A stretch of DNA of 64,000 nucleotides from Lampris incognitus. Taxonomy: Eukaryota > Chordata > Actinopteri > Lampriformes > Lampridae. Location: positions 83,920,803 to 83,984,802 of the forward strand of contig NC_079213.1 in the NCBI RefSeq assembly GCF_029633865.1, in the 5' to 3' direction. Position numbers and translations under genes: made by a program. The notes under the pieces were generated by a model. That model did no database searches. It saw only the letters and a list, made by a program, of their open reading frames with translations, and had not been told where the DNA came from. Of this stretch, positions 53,584 through 62,940 are shown piece by piece. Each line of letters opens with the position of its first letter. Within the stretch, counting starts at the first letter, position 1.

Positions 53584-53767
53584 TGTTGGTGAGTGGAGCA
53601 CGGGAGAGGCACGAACTGTTATTAACTTTATTTAGCAACACGTAGCTTCAACTTTTTGTCCTCGCGCTGCTTGTTCTTCTTCTGTCCCCTTCCAGCAGTC
53701 CCTCTCCGCCATTTATCGTCTCACAGTGCCACCGAGTGGCGATGGCATGTAGTGTCAACAAACACAA
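53584..53767 (-). repeat. 5' LTR of gypsy G
   Basis: Matches the 48678 LTR over its length with many differences. Its outer end appears mutated (AACACAATGG instead of ACACAACA), so the right boundary is uncertain by a few bases. Confidence 0.8.
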
Positions 53768-53769
53768 TG

Positions 53770-53912
53770 GCGACCAGCATCACCATCCATCCATTCATTA
53801 TCCGAACCGCTTATCCTGCGCTCAGGGTCGCGGGGATGCTGGAGCCTATCTCAGCAGTCATAGGGCGTAAGGCGGGGAGACACTCTGGACAGGCCACCAG
53901 GCCATCACAGGG

Positions 53913-53987
<75 letters not shown>

Positions 53988-53990
53988 CAT
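53770..53990. repeat. CATCCATCCA interspersed repeat plus (CA)n
   Basis: The block CATCCATCCATTCATTATCC...GGTCGCGGGGATGCTGGAGC...GGACAGGCC is a repeat family that recurs at 56,068-56,180. It runs into about 33 CA units (53,920-53,986). Confidence 0.75.
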
Positions 53991-53999
53991 CACCATGTA

Positions 54000-55100
54000 A
54001 AAAAAAAAAGTTGTATATAGCCCATGCAGGCATACTGTACCCATCAATACATTTCATGGAAGAGTTGATGATTCAGAGGAACTGCCTTCCAGTCTCTTTG
54101 TTTTTTGTTTATTTGCATCATGGTGTAAAGTGTTCCTTCATGTCACAAGTTCCTTTAACAGAATGGCTGTTAATTAGTGTGTTGGAAAGATTGTGTCAGG
54201 AACGTAACGATGCTACACTTGATGGACACACTTCGTATTTTCTAGGTGCACATGCACACCATAGCATAGAGCACGATAAATGTAAGAGATCCAAAACAAG
54301 CAACCCAACATGAATGTCCCTCCTTTATTGACCGTGGAGCATTAATTTTTCATCTACTACAATTCATTATAACAATTCATTATAAAAGGTATGTACGTAT
54401 GTAGGCACAGGAAAGTGAACGTTTTGCTGTCATTGCAGATTATCCAGTTACTCAAGCCGGCTGCATACATTTTACAAAAACTGGCAACATGTTGATTAAA
54501 GCAAATCTTTCTAAGACCGTTTAACCTTAACTTTAACTACCATCCAGTCCTGGAATACACTATATTTTAATGAACATTGACCTTTCAAAGTACATTCAAC
54601 TTTAGCGACGTCAACTTTGACAGACTTCCTGACAGGTCACCCACCTACGTCATTGTCACTGGAACGTACCACTTCAGAAAAATGAGGGGAGCCAATCCAT
54701 GAGAAGCTAGTGGTATGACCCAACCACGTCCGCGACTGCAGCTCCGTCACACGGACCTGTAACCAGTAGCGTTTGTGGTCAAACAAGTATGGTGCCGTGT
54801 TTACAGATGCACATCATACAGTCAACAAAGGACTTTTGGTTTTGGCAACACGACTCGAATTTTTAGTCGCGACGTTGAGGGCCACCAGAGTGGAAGATGT
54901 AGTTCCTCAACAAACTGCCTCAGGAGTTGGAGTTGACTGAATGAGGCAGTTTTGATAACCAAGTTACAGCTTAATTTAACACCTACTAATACTACTACTG
55001 TCAAAAATAACAATAATACATTGATCTGCTGAGACGACGTAAGGACTGCACCTAATTGTGATGCCTACCTGCAACTCTGTCGGCAGAGATCCGGTTTTTC
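54000..55100. other. mast3 intron 2, no separate gene
   Basis: Unique-looking sequence. CpG content begins to rise near 54,640 and again near 55,080, towards the second first exon. Confidence 0.5.
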
Positions 55101-55144
55101 CGGAGCGGTTTTAACTCGGCAGCGTCGCTGCACCGAAGGCCACG
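55070..55144 (+). promoter_or_regulatory. mast3: Likely internal promoter/5' UTR of mast3
   Basis: CpG-rich stretch (GGAGCGG, CGGCAGCGTCGCTGCACCG) just before the ATG at 55145, without a visible TATA box. It is proposed because the exon that follows has a start codon, a donor site and correct phase. Confidence 0.45.
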
Positions 55145-55230
55145 ATGTCGGATCCGAGTCAGTGGTCTGCGTTGGCGAGCCAGACCAAGTCTCATTTTGT
55201 TACGGGAGCGTTACTGAAACGCTCTAAAAG
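55145..55230 (+). CDS. mast3: mast3 alternative first exon (exon 1b)
   Basis: ATG at 55145 in context CCACGATGT opens MSDPSQWSALASQTKSHF and continues to LLKRSK plus AG, followed by a GTACCT donor. The two leftover bases plus C from the exon at 58575 give Ser, so the join reads [14 protein letters not shown]. This resembles the (R/K)R(T/S)KSCR(T/S)SNRKSL junction of MAST-family proteins, and the start MSD plus Trp-x-Ala-Leu resembles the short MAST1-type N-terminus. Family resemblance, phase and CpG context all agree; expression is not shown. Confidence 0.78.
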
Positions 55231-55648
55231 GTACCTCCAGCGGGCTAGATTTGCGTCGTACTATGTGTTTTAGCAAGTTATTATTGTTCTATTGTTCTGT
55301 AGTTTGTTCACACGTTGGCATTCCCTCGCCAGACAAGTGTCTCAACGCGCCTTTCTGCGGGCGGTTGTCCGGATGGACCTGCTCCCTAACTTCTGTTGTT
55401 GCTCTTTCACACACTTCTTTTCCGCGGGAACGTTTTGTCTAAATGCCGTTATGGTTACTCTTTCCATCTTAAACTCGAATCCACGTCCCTTCAGCTCCCC
55501 CTCGCTATTTTCATCGGTTAGCTGATGGCATGCTTTAATCCATGTGTGTGTCCATACTCAGCCTTTGTTCAGAAATAACACACTTCCGAACCACAAGGCG
55601 AAATCGTTAGCTCAACTTACTCAGTGCATGTAGCGTTTATATATATAT

Positions 55649-55793
55649 ATAATCCAGTGATCAAGTGAATTCTTTATGAGACAGTACAAGCCTGTTTCCT
55701 GCCATAACCAATCATCAGCAGTCAATGATTGCTTATATGGCATGAAACAGGCTTGTACTGTCTCATAAAGAATTCACTTGATCACTGGATTAT
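55649..55793. repeat. 145-bp near-perfect hairpin repeat
   Basis: Two 58-bp arms (55649-55706 and 55736-55793) are reverse complements with one mismatch, around a 29-base loop that itself holds CAATCAT/ATGATTG. (TA)n lies on both sides. A related single-arm sequence (CAAGCTTGTTTCATGCC...TTGTTGAGCACTTTC) lies at 56,185-56,340. It is probably a foldback transposon relic or retroelement end; the family is unknown. Confidence 0.85.
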
Positions 55794-55849
55794 TTTGCCC
55801 CTTATTTGTTGAGCACTTTCCCTACCATTGAGTGTTTCTTTTAACGAAG

Positions 55850-55853
<4 letters not shown>

Positions 55854-55898
<45 letters not shown>
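55854..55898. repeat. (TA)n microsatellite
   Basis: About 22 TA units in mast3 intron. Confidence 0.95.
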
Positions 55899-55901
<3 letters not shown>

Positions 55902-55981
55902 TTGTTTTTGTGTGAGTTTTATAATACTGGCTGCAAACTAATTTCCCTGTAAGGGACAATTAAGATACTCTGACTTGACTT

Positions 55982-55983
<2 letters not shown>

Positions 55984-56067
<84 letters not shown>
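55984..56067. repeat. (TA)n microsatellite
   Basis: About 42 TA units. The Tyr-Ile open frame across it is an effect of the repeat. Confidence 0.95.
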
Positions 56068-56069
<2 letters not shown>

Positions 56070-56370
56070 ATCCATCCATTATCTTAACTGCTTATCCTGC
56101 TCTCAGGGTTGCGAGGATGCTGGAGCCTATTCCAGCAGTCATTGGGCGGCAGGCGGGGAGACACCCTGGACAGGCTGCCATATATTTTATAGCTCAAAGT
56201 TGTTAAATGGCAGAACAAGCTTGTTTCATGCCCAATGCACTCATCAGCTGCTAATGCTAAAAAAAAGAAGCTTTTATCCCCACATCTATGTTGATATTCC
56301 ACTCCTCATTTGTTGAGCACTTTCATTAACACCATTGACGGTTTCCTGAAAAAAAAACGCTATATACATA
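56068..56370. repeat. CATCCATCCA repeat and hairpin-family fragment
   Basis: 56,068-56,180 matches the block at 53,770. 56,185-56,370 shares CTTGTTTCATGCC and TTTGTTGAGCACTTTC with the hairpin repeat region at 55,640-55,850. Confidence 0.65.
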
Positions 56371-56380
56371 CATCCATATA

Positions 56381-56381
56381 T

Positions 56382-56442
<61 letters not shown>
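56381..56442. repeat. (CA)n-(TA)n compound microsatellite
   Basis: About 21 CA units run directly into about nine TA units. Confidence 0.95.
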
Positions 56443-56443
<1 letters not shown>

Positions 56444-58574
56444 CTGAAAATGCTACAATCTACTAGACAAATAGTGGTGTGTTAACTTTTTCACCCTCCA
56501 AATAAGCATTGTCACCTACTCAGATAGGACACAAAAGGCTTTTGATAACCTGCAGCTTTGAAGTAATGGCGTCCTGCCACAGACTGTTGAGCATGATGCT
56601 GTAAAGTGTGGCTCATTGAGTCTGTGCTATTCATTACAGTTACTGCATGAAAGTGTCTCCTCAGTCTGACCATTATTGGTCAAAGGGTGCCCTCTCCGCT
56701 CAGGGCCGGGGGTTAATCTGACCCTCCTTTCAACACATGGGGCTGGCCATCTCTGGTTCAGACTGTGCCTGCCTATGCACATGCTCACTACAGCCGTAGG
56801 CTTGTTGACAGTACGGCTCTTTATTTGTTTTGGCTGTCAACTTTTTTTTCTCCTGTGTGCGGTTACTTCATCGGCTATAGCCCTGATGGTACATCGGTCA
56901 CTTAATTTGCCCAGTAATGGGCATAGAGATGCATCGTAGACAGACCTTTCCTTAAAGCCATTATTTTCATTGTTCTGAACAGCTGGAGTAGACCCAGGCT
57001 GTCTTGATTGTTCCTTTTCATTGTGTTGGTTATTGGTCTTCATTAACTCCTTTTTAGAGAGTGCATGGATGGTTTCTTTGTGTATTATGTGCTCTAAACT
57101 CATGTTAGGGCTGACCGCTAGTGCAACGGTGTCTCCTTAAAGGGCTTTCTTAATGAAAAGGATTTGTGAATTTACACCAGAACTCCACAGTTGTATCATT
57201 TTGGGTGGGGGGGACCACCGTCTTCCTATTTACTATCAAACAACATATACTATATCTAATTTTCTGTAGGCTTATTTCATTTCTCAATTTGAATGTGGAA
57301 CACTTTGCATTTTGATAGGTAATATGATTTAAAAGAAGACTTCAGTTGTAGCTCCAGCCTTACCATCTTCTGATTGATACTGTTTCAACATTCTCAGAGG
57401 CCTGTTGCCTAGATGTTAGATGTCTCCTTAATCTGCTATTAGCTGCTATCCCAATCTGGGACACAGAGACGTCTGTCTAAATCATTAGGCAGAAGAGCCT
57501 GACGTGACCCAGCACAGTGCGAACTGGACAAGTAATGAATGATGAATTCACCAAAGGCCCGAGATGGCATCAAAGCTGCATTATTACGTCTCACAATTCT
57601 ATCATATGAAGTAGGGATACACCAATACCACTTTATCACTGCCAATACTAGGTTTGAGTACAAATTTTCCAAGTGCCAACTGATACTGGGTACTCATCTG
57701 ATCCATTACTTTTGCCGAATGGTGCAGATTTAGAGCATTTGTTTGGTGTTAGTGGGCAAAACAATAGTGAGAGGATCAGTTTTTTTCCACATTTCAAAGA
57801 AATACAGGCTTCCATCAAAAATGTTGTAAATCAAGCCATTTTTCTTTTATTCATGACATGTTACTCCGTTTTTTTGGCATCGTGTTAGTCTCGGGTAAGA
57901 TATCTGTTACCAATACTTCATTTTAGTCTGGTATCAGCACGATATCTGATACCAGTGTCTGTGTCAGTGCATCCCTAATAGAAGGCACATTTTCTGGCCA
58001 AAATTATGATTTATTTGCATTGCTGGAATCACAAATCCTCTTCACTCTCTTGGAAATTGTATCATGTTTTGGTGGTCAGTGATTAGTGCTGTGTTTTTCA
58101 TCTGGGAAGCGACATTACATCACCACTGCTGGGGGTGAGGGTTCTATTTCCTATTCAGCCCTGTGGGTAGAGCATGGCACTGTCACTTCCAGGGTCAAGT
58201 GTTCCTTTCCCTGTGTTGTAAAAGTGTAGACAGACTATGGCACTGATGGTGCCATGTTTAAGTCATGCCATTTGTGCCGTGGCCATGCTCTCAAGCCCCA
58301 CTGGGACTACCTATACAAAAAAGTACTGTCATCACTGTGGGGCACTTTTGATAAAACCATACATTTAAAGGAATTCTGTATATTCTTGATGATGGAAAAA
58401 AAAAATGTATCACAGATTTTTTTCAATGATTATATAATACAAGAGTTATGACTTCCTTCAAGGTCTCTATGAACAACGAAAACATTACACCCAAGAAAAA
58501 TGCTCAAATATAGCTGTGTGCTGACCTCTCTCTCTCTTTCTCTCTCTGTCTCTCTCTTTCTCTGTCTCTCTCAG
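56443..58574. other. mast3 intron upstream of the exon at 58575
   Basis: No other gene or named element was recognised. The last 50 bases are an almost pure C/T tract (58,527-58,572) leading to the acceptor AG. Confidence 0.5.
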
Positions 58575-58657
58575 CTGCCGCAGTAGTAACAGGAAGAGCC
58601 TCGGTGTCGGGACTCCATCTCCCACTCGGCCACTCTCCCCCCTGTCCATCCACACCG
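58575..58657 (+). CDS. mast3: mast3 common coding exon (CRSSNRKSL exon)
   Basis: Acceptor CTCTCAG after a long C/T tract; donor GTAAGAA. The 83-bp exon completes the codon from exon 1b or exon 2 and encodes [16 protein letters not shown] followed by a RPLSPLS segment. This is the conserved start of MAST N-termini; VGTPSP and the following SSPLDSPRN fit MAST3 better than MAST1, 2 or 4. Ser and Pro sites here are likely phosphorylation targets. The last base begins an Ala codon completed at 59633. Confidence 0.88.
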
Positions 58658-59632
58658 GTAAGAAACAAAACTGGGCTGGAATCACGCCAACTATGAATCA
58701 GTCAGCTTTGGGGCCGCACAAGTTATCTGCTGCATTGAAATCTTAGTTATTATAACTGCCAAAGGTAGATTAGGGCAACATTCTATCATTTTTTTCAAGA
58801 TCTTTTTTTAAGAATACCTGATAAGATGTTAATGGAAGCCAAAATGATTTGAAATGTTTTTTTTTTTTTTTGTGGTTGCTCAAATTTTTGAAACCGATAA
58901 TCAGGAATAAATGACTGTCACCAAACAGAATGATTGGTTTGGTTCAAAGAGTTGTCTGCACCTTACTTTGCCTCAGGAATGTCTTTCTGATTGGATATCG
59001 ATTTAGAGTTGATCTACTTTAGACTGAGGTAAACACAGGATGTTGAGACGGACAAAAGAAGCAGCTCACTGAAAAATGGTCAGTGTGCCTTCGACTGGAT
59101 GACTTGGAGTGTGTAGATATGTCGAGTCATCAAGCAGGTGCACTCTTTGTATAGAATCAAGCGCTCTCTCATGCCAAATATTTGCAGACACTCTCTTTCC
59201 AGCTCAATCATGCCGGGGATTATCTGATCATGGAGCACAGTTGAGCTTTAATGGGGTGTCCCAGTCCCCTCCTGATTGGCTTTTAACCAGTTGACTGAAA
59301 ACAAACCACAGTGTGAGTGAGTACAAACAGACTCCAGACATTGACATGAATGACCTAAATGAGGCATTCTCTCAGTCAAGGGCATCTGCAAACGGGAAAT
59401 GCTGTTGTGTTTTGACAAGTTTGTCCAACATAATAGGCAGAGCCTTTTGAAGGGGCAGGTTAATCTTGTTGGGCTTTTGTTGTAAGAGAGTTTTTTCATA
59501 GATTTGACCTCATCCTTTTCAGAAAAATGTCACTTGCAAATGCTATAATATAATTGCCACTTTGTACTTTTCTATATTTTTTTATTATGGTTTTGAGTAG
59601 TAATTACAGCAATCATCCCCTTTTTCTTTCAG

Positions 59633-59705
59633 CTGCAAGCAGCCCACTAGACAGCCCTCGAAATGCATCTACCAGCACCTCCCTCAATTTCCCATTTGCC
59701 CGAAG
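59633..59705 (+). CDS. mast3: mast3 coding exon (SSPLDSPRN exon)
   Basis: Acceptor CTTTCAG, donor GTATGTC, 73 bp. It encodes AASSPLDSPRNAS and a SLNFPFAR end, then AG as two bases of the next codon. SLNFPFARR is a MAST3-like phrase. The reading phase agrees both with the microexon at 62017 and with the exon at 62570. Confidence 0.88.
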
Positions 59706-60353
59706 GTATGTCCACACCACACCATTGAGTCCTTTATCCCCAGTGATGATCCACTGCATCTAAACAGTGAAGATAGGTTTTTAATGAAGCCAGTTTTGAC
59801 TTGTATATATTACAACCTGCAAAGTGTTATTACTTTGACAACGTGAAGCCTCCAGATTGTTCAAGTCAGCAAGTTGCTATCTGAAGGGAATTCTTTTATT
59901 TTGTTTGAACAGTTAAGAAACATGCAAGTATTATATCCAGTTGCTGGTCTTGCTGTTTGTGTTGTGCTTTGGTTGTCTGTGAGACGTTATTGATTGCGGG
60001 GCATGTGCTCATGTTGTTCTGCAGTTTTTAGGAACTTCCTGCTTCCTGTTGAGCCAGACTCAACTTGGTTAGGTGGCTAGTTGATTCTCATTAGCCTGCA
60101 GAATAGACGTCACAGAACCTGTTTAAGTTCTGCGAAAGGGATGAAGCCAAAACATGGTTGGTCATGATTGGTTTATTTGGCGTACCACTTGGTTTACACA
60201 GCAGCAACAACAGCAGAGCCAATCTAGTGTAAAGTGTAAATAAGGACCCGCTCTGACAGTGTGTGTGTGTGTGTGTGTGTGTTTGTTTGTTTGTTTACTT
60301 ACGCATGGAAGTAGGGAGCTGGCTGTTCCTCACTAGGTTGAGAAGGAGGGTAA

Positions 60354-60376
60354 TCCCCCCCCCCCCCCCCCCCCCC
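60354..60376. repeat. Poly-C tract
   Basis: 23 consecutive C on the plus strand, about 55 bp after a GT/GTTT run (60,258-60,296). Length is likely to be unreliable in sequencing. Confidence 0.9.
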
Positions 60377-60428
60377 GACCACCAGTCATCTTGATTCTCA
60401 TGAAAACAAGCCAGCCTTGCTCCAGGCC

Positions 60429-60800
60429 TAACAAGCGATGTGGTGTCCTGATTAGACTAGACTGCTAAGCAGGTGTGGGCTTGCCTAGTACTTGGATGGG
60501 AGACCTCCCGGGAAAACGAAGTTGCTGCTGGAAGTGGTGTTGGCAGGCCAGTAGGGGTCAGTCTTCCCTCTGGTCCTAATTTACTACTACTTCTTATGGC
60601 TGCTCCCATTAGGGGTCACCCTCTGGTCCTAATAAACAACAAAAATCCCAATGCCCCAGTGCAGTGACGGCGCCGCTGTGCTGTAGGAGATGCTGTCCTT
60701 CAGATCAGGTGTTAAACCGAGGTCCTGACTCACTGTGGTTATTAAAGATCCCATGGCACTTATCGCAAAGAGAAGGGGGTCCCCTGGTGTCCTGGCAAAA
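60429..60800 (+). mobile_element. 5S rRNA-derived SINE (SINE3-like) with LINE tail inside
   Basis: Contains the 5S internal promoter part: GCTAAGCAGGTGTGGGC...TAGTACTTGGATGGGAGACC (60,461-60,507), then the SINE body (GTGCTGTAGGAGATGCTGTC, AGATCAGGTGTTAAACCGAG, TTAAAGATCCCATGGCACTT). Near 60,582-60,620 it is interrupted by ACTACTACTTCTTATGGCTG and CTCCCATTAGGGGTCACC, the 3' end of the RTE-like LINE seen at 40,979-41,020, with CCTCTGGTCCTAAT repeated on both sides. It is non-coding and depends on LINE enzymes. Confidence 0.8.
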
Positions 60801-61221
60801 TTCAGGTCATGGCAATCCATACTTGTACGTCAGGGAAACCAAACAGATGCTGGCCAAGGACGTTAGGCCAGGACTCCACAGTCTACACCCATTTACAGGC
60901 CAGTGGGCACTCTTTCAAGGATGAGGATGTGCACATCCTTGATAGGGAGGAACACTGTTTGAATGGGAAGTCAAAGAGGCCATCTATGTGAAGAGGGAAC
61001 AACCATCCATGAACTGGGGGGGGGGGGGGTAAGAGTACATCTGTCACCATCTTACAATGCTGTGATTGCAACTATTCCCCAATCCTCTGTGAATAGTACA
61101 CATGGCTATTGTAACTCTAGTTAATGGTCACGGCAATTTGCATATGAGACTGATCATTGGTTTCAGTCGTTATGCCACTGTATTGTTTATAATTGTGGGG
61201 ATATCTGCAGTCAGTTGAGAC

Positions 61222-61510
61222 TGAAGAGGTCACTTATGCCCCTTTTCCACTACATGGTACCGGCTCAACTCGACTCAACTTGCAGAGTGTCGTTTTCCAT
61301 TATCGTAACAGTACCCCCTCAGTGTAACTGGTCTGCATCGATTTTGGTACCCAGTGCAGTGTTTTTTGGAACCTCGACAAAGGTGGTACCAGAAAAGTGG
61401 TAAGTTACCAAAATGCTGGTACTTTTCAGTTATGGAAAACAAAAAAGTCGAGTTGAGTTGAGCCAGTACCAGGTAGTGGAAAAGGGGCATTAGATGAGTG
61501 ATGAAATGTT
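61222..61510 (+). ncRNA. PLE3 hammerhead, split by a MITE
   Basis: CTGAAGA at 61222-61228 and the first stem II strand (GTCACTTA) precede the MITE. The loop end and second strand (GATGAGTGAT) and GAAAT (61502-61506) follow it. The boxes are therefore present but separated by 253 bp plus the duplicated TTA. The last box has T where C is expected, as in the PLE2 right copy. Confidence 0.65.
61237..61489. mobile_element. Harbinger-type MITE, 253 bp, in the PLE3 hammerhead
   Basis: Terminal inverted repeats TGCCCCTTTTCCACTAC..GGTAC (one mismatch in 24) are flanked by TTA on each side (61234-61236, 61490-61492). A 3-bp TTA duplication is the mark of PIF/Harbinger-like transposons. The interior is non-coding. 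The related PLE2 copy shows the same site without the insert (37,782-37,798), confirming the edges. Confidence 0.92.
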
Positions 61511-62016
61511 TCTCTCTCAATAAACGTTGCATATTCAGAGGAACCGATTCAACTTTCTGTGATTTCCTTCCTCCTGTGGATTTTTTTTTTTTGCATTCAG
61601 TTTTGTTTTTGTCCACAAAGATTAAATTTGTCTCTCAAGAATATTTATCTCCCCAGAATACAAAAAAGAAAAACACACCCACAAACACAATATGTTAAAA
61701 ATCCTGTGTTTGGTTATTGCGGCAAGAAAACGTTTTTTTTTTTTTGTTGCATAAGGAAAAGTATTGTAGGATTTTGTTTCTGCTAGGCAACTTGTCATGT
61801 CTGGGTAAAGGAAGAGTGACAGGGAAGGCAGAGTGTCGGCCTTAATCGCTCAGCTGGATGCTACAGGTCTGCAGCTCACCTACTCTGCGTGATCTTAGAC
61901 AAACTGAAATGTTCCCGAAATTCACAACCTCTTCTCGCCTCCCCTTTCTTTCTCTTTCTCTGCTTTTCTTTTCTTTTTTTCTCTCTGCCTTTCTCTCTTG
62001 CTGCCGTGACCTCTAG

Positions 62017-62037
62017 TCACTTGGCTCGGGCCGACAG
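62017..62037 (+). CDS. mast3: mast3 microexon, 21 nt (candidate)
   Basis: TCACTTGGCTCGGGCCGACAG lies between a very long C/T tract with CTCTAG and a GTAATT donor; the first 20 bases are 62017-62036. Joined after 59705 it adds seven residues (SHLARAD) between FAR and RAEGRRWS without changing frame; skipped, the exons still join in frame as [14 protein letters not shown] motifs occur in the tract just before the acceptor, as in many neural microexons. Splice-site quality and frame are direct; use in cells is inferred. Confidence 0.65.
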
Positions 62038-62569
62038 GTAATTTCTTTTTCATTTTTCATCGTTATGTTTCAGATTTGGTCCTTTTAACAACAGACTCTG
62101 TCATCCCGCCAAAATTTCAGTTTGGGTGAATGAGTGTATTCCTTTTCTTTTATTGTTTTTGTAAATAATATTTTATTTTTTTCAAACTCCCAGTATGTCA
62201 TACTTCTGAAGGCAGGAAAAGGATTCCCCTTGCCATGCATGCTTGTACTACACTAAGCCTGAATAAAAACATGAAATGAAGACCGCATTGCCCCATCAAA
62301 AGGTTGTTCTGATGATATTGCTTCAGGCTTTTGTAAGGCATTTCCTGCTGCTAAAAGGCTAATATGTTACTGTAAAAAGAGGGACACTGTGAAACCCTCC
62401 ATGCTTGGGAGAGGAGGAGGACTTGAATTTTGCACCCTCTTTGTAACAGGGTTGGGTGGGTGGGAAGACTATCATATTGAGTCCACCATGTATTATGTAA
62501 CAGGCTTTATGTATGAAATGCTAATACGGAAGATTATGTAATAAGACTGTCTGTTTATGTTTCCCTCAG

Positions 62570-62648
62570 GGCAGAGGGCCGGAGATGGTCCCTGGCATCC
62601 CTCCCCTCGTCTGGCTATGGAACCAACCCGCCGAGCTCCACCGTCTCA
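62570..62648 (+). CDS. mast3: mast3 coding exon ([14 protein letters not shown] exon)
   Basis: Acceptor CCCTCAG, donor GTAAGTC, 79 bp, ending in phase 0. It encodes [19 protein letters not shown] and then PPSSTVS, the most conserved motif of the MAST N-terminal region, just before the DUF1908 and kinase domains. This fixes the gene family. NPPSS replaces the commoner NTPSS. The following exon was not found before 64,000. Confidence 0.93.
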
Positions 62649-62906
62649 GTAAGTCGCCCCCACATAGGGCCCCATATTCTCACGGGTCACTACATGGTGG
62701 CTGTGTATTTTTTGACACCTAACCCAGGCCAAATAGGATAGTCGTTTATGCAACCATGGCACCATGAATGCCAGGAAAGACTGTGGTGACAAACTTAATT
62801 TTTTTTTCCTGCATCATCTGCTTGAATGAGTCATTCTCTTTTACCCTAGTCTGTGGAGCAGGATGCCTCAGCTAATGCACATACAGTATACATTACAGCA
62901 TAAGAT

Positions 62907-62940
<34 letters not shown>

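Larger units (their letters stand above)
48678..53767 (-). mobile_element. Ty3/gypsy retrotransposon G, degenerate, in mast3 intron 2
   Basis: Minus-strand element, antisense to mast3, of the same general type as gypsy D. It has LTRs at 48678-48866 and 53584-53767, a TGGCGACGAG primer site on the minus strand just left of 53584, and a purine tract (AATGGGGGAGA) before the 3' LTR. Gag-pol is broken by many stops, and two LINE pieces are inserted in it. No clear target duplication was found. It is clearly older than D and E. Confidence 0.88.
60805..61556 (+). mobile_element. Penelope-like element PLE3 3' fragment
   Basis: Plus-strand relative of PLE2. Coding remains read YVRETKQMLAK and DEDVHILDREE in shifting frames (60,825-61,000). 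The 3' region shares CATCTTACAATGCTGTGATT and TGAATAGTACACATGGC with PLE2, and the element ends with its hammerhead and AATAAACGTTGCAT. A G tract at 61,015-61,029 and a MITE at 61237-61489 interrupt it. It is antisense-free: same strand as mast3. Confidence 0.8.

Noticed and set aside
55975..56316. 113-residue frame with a Tyr-Ile run
   Set aside because: It is created by the (TA)n microsatellite and a repeat fragment.
60354..61030. Poly-C and poly-G runs as possible G-quadruplex switches
   Set aside because: Homopolymer runs of this kind are common in fish introns and their lengths are unreliable; nothing ties them to regulation.
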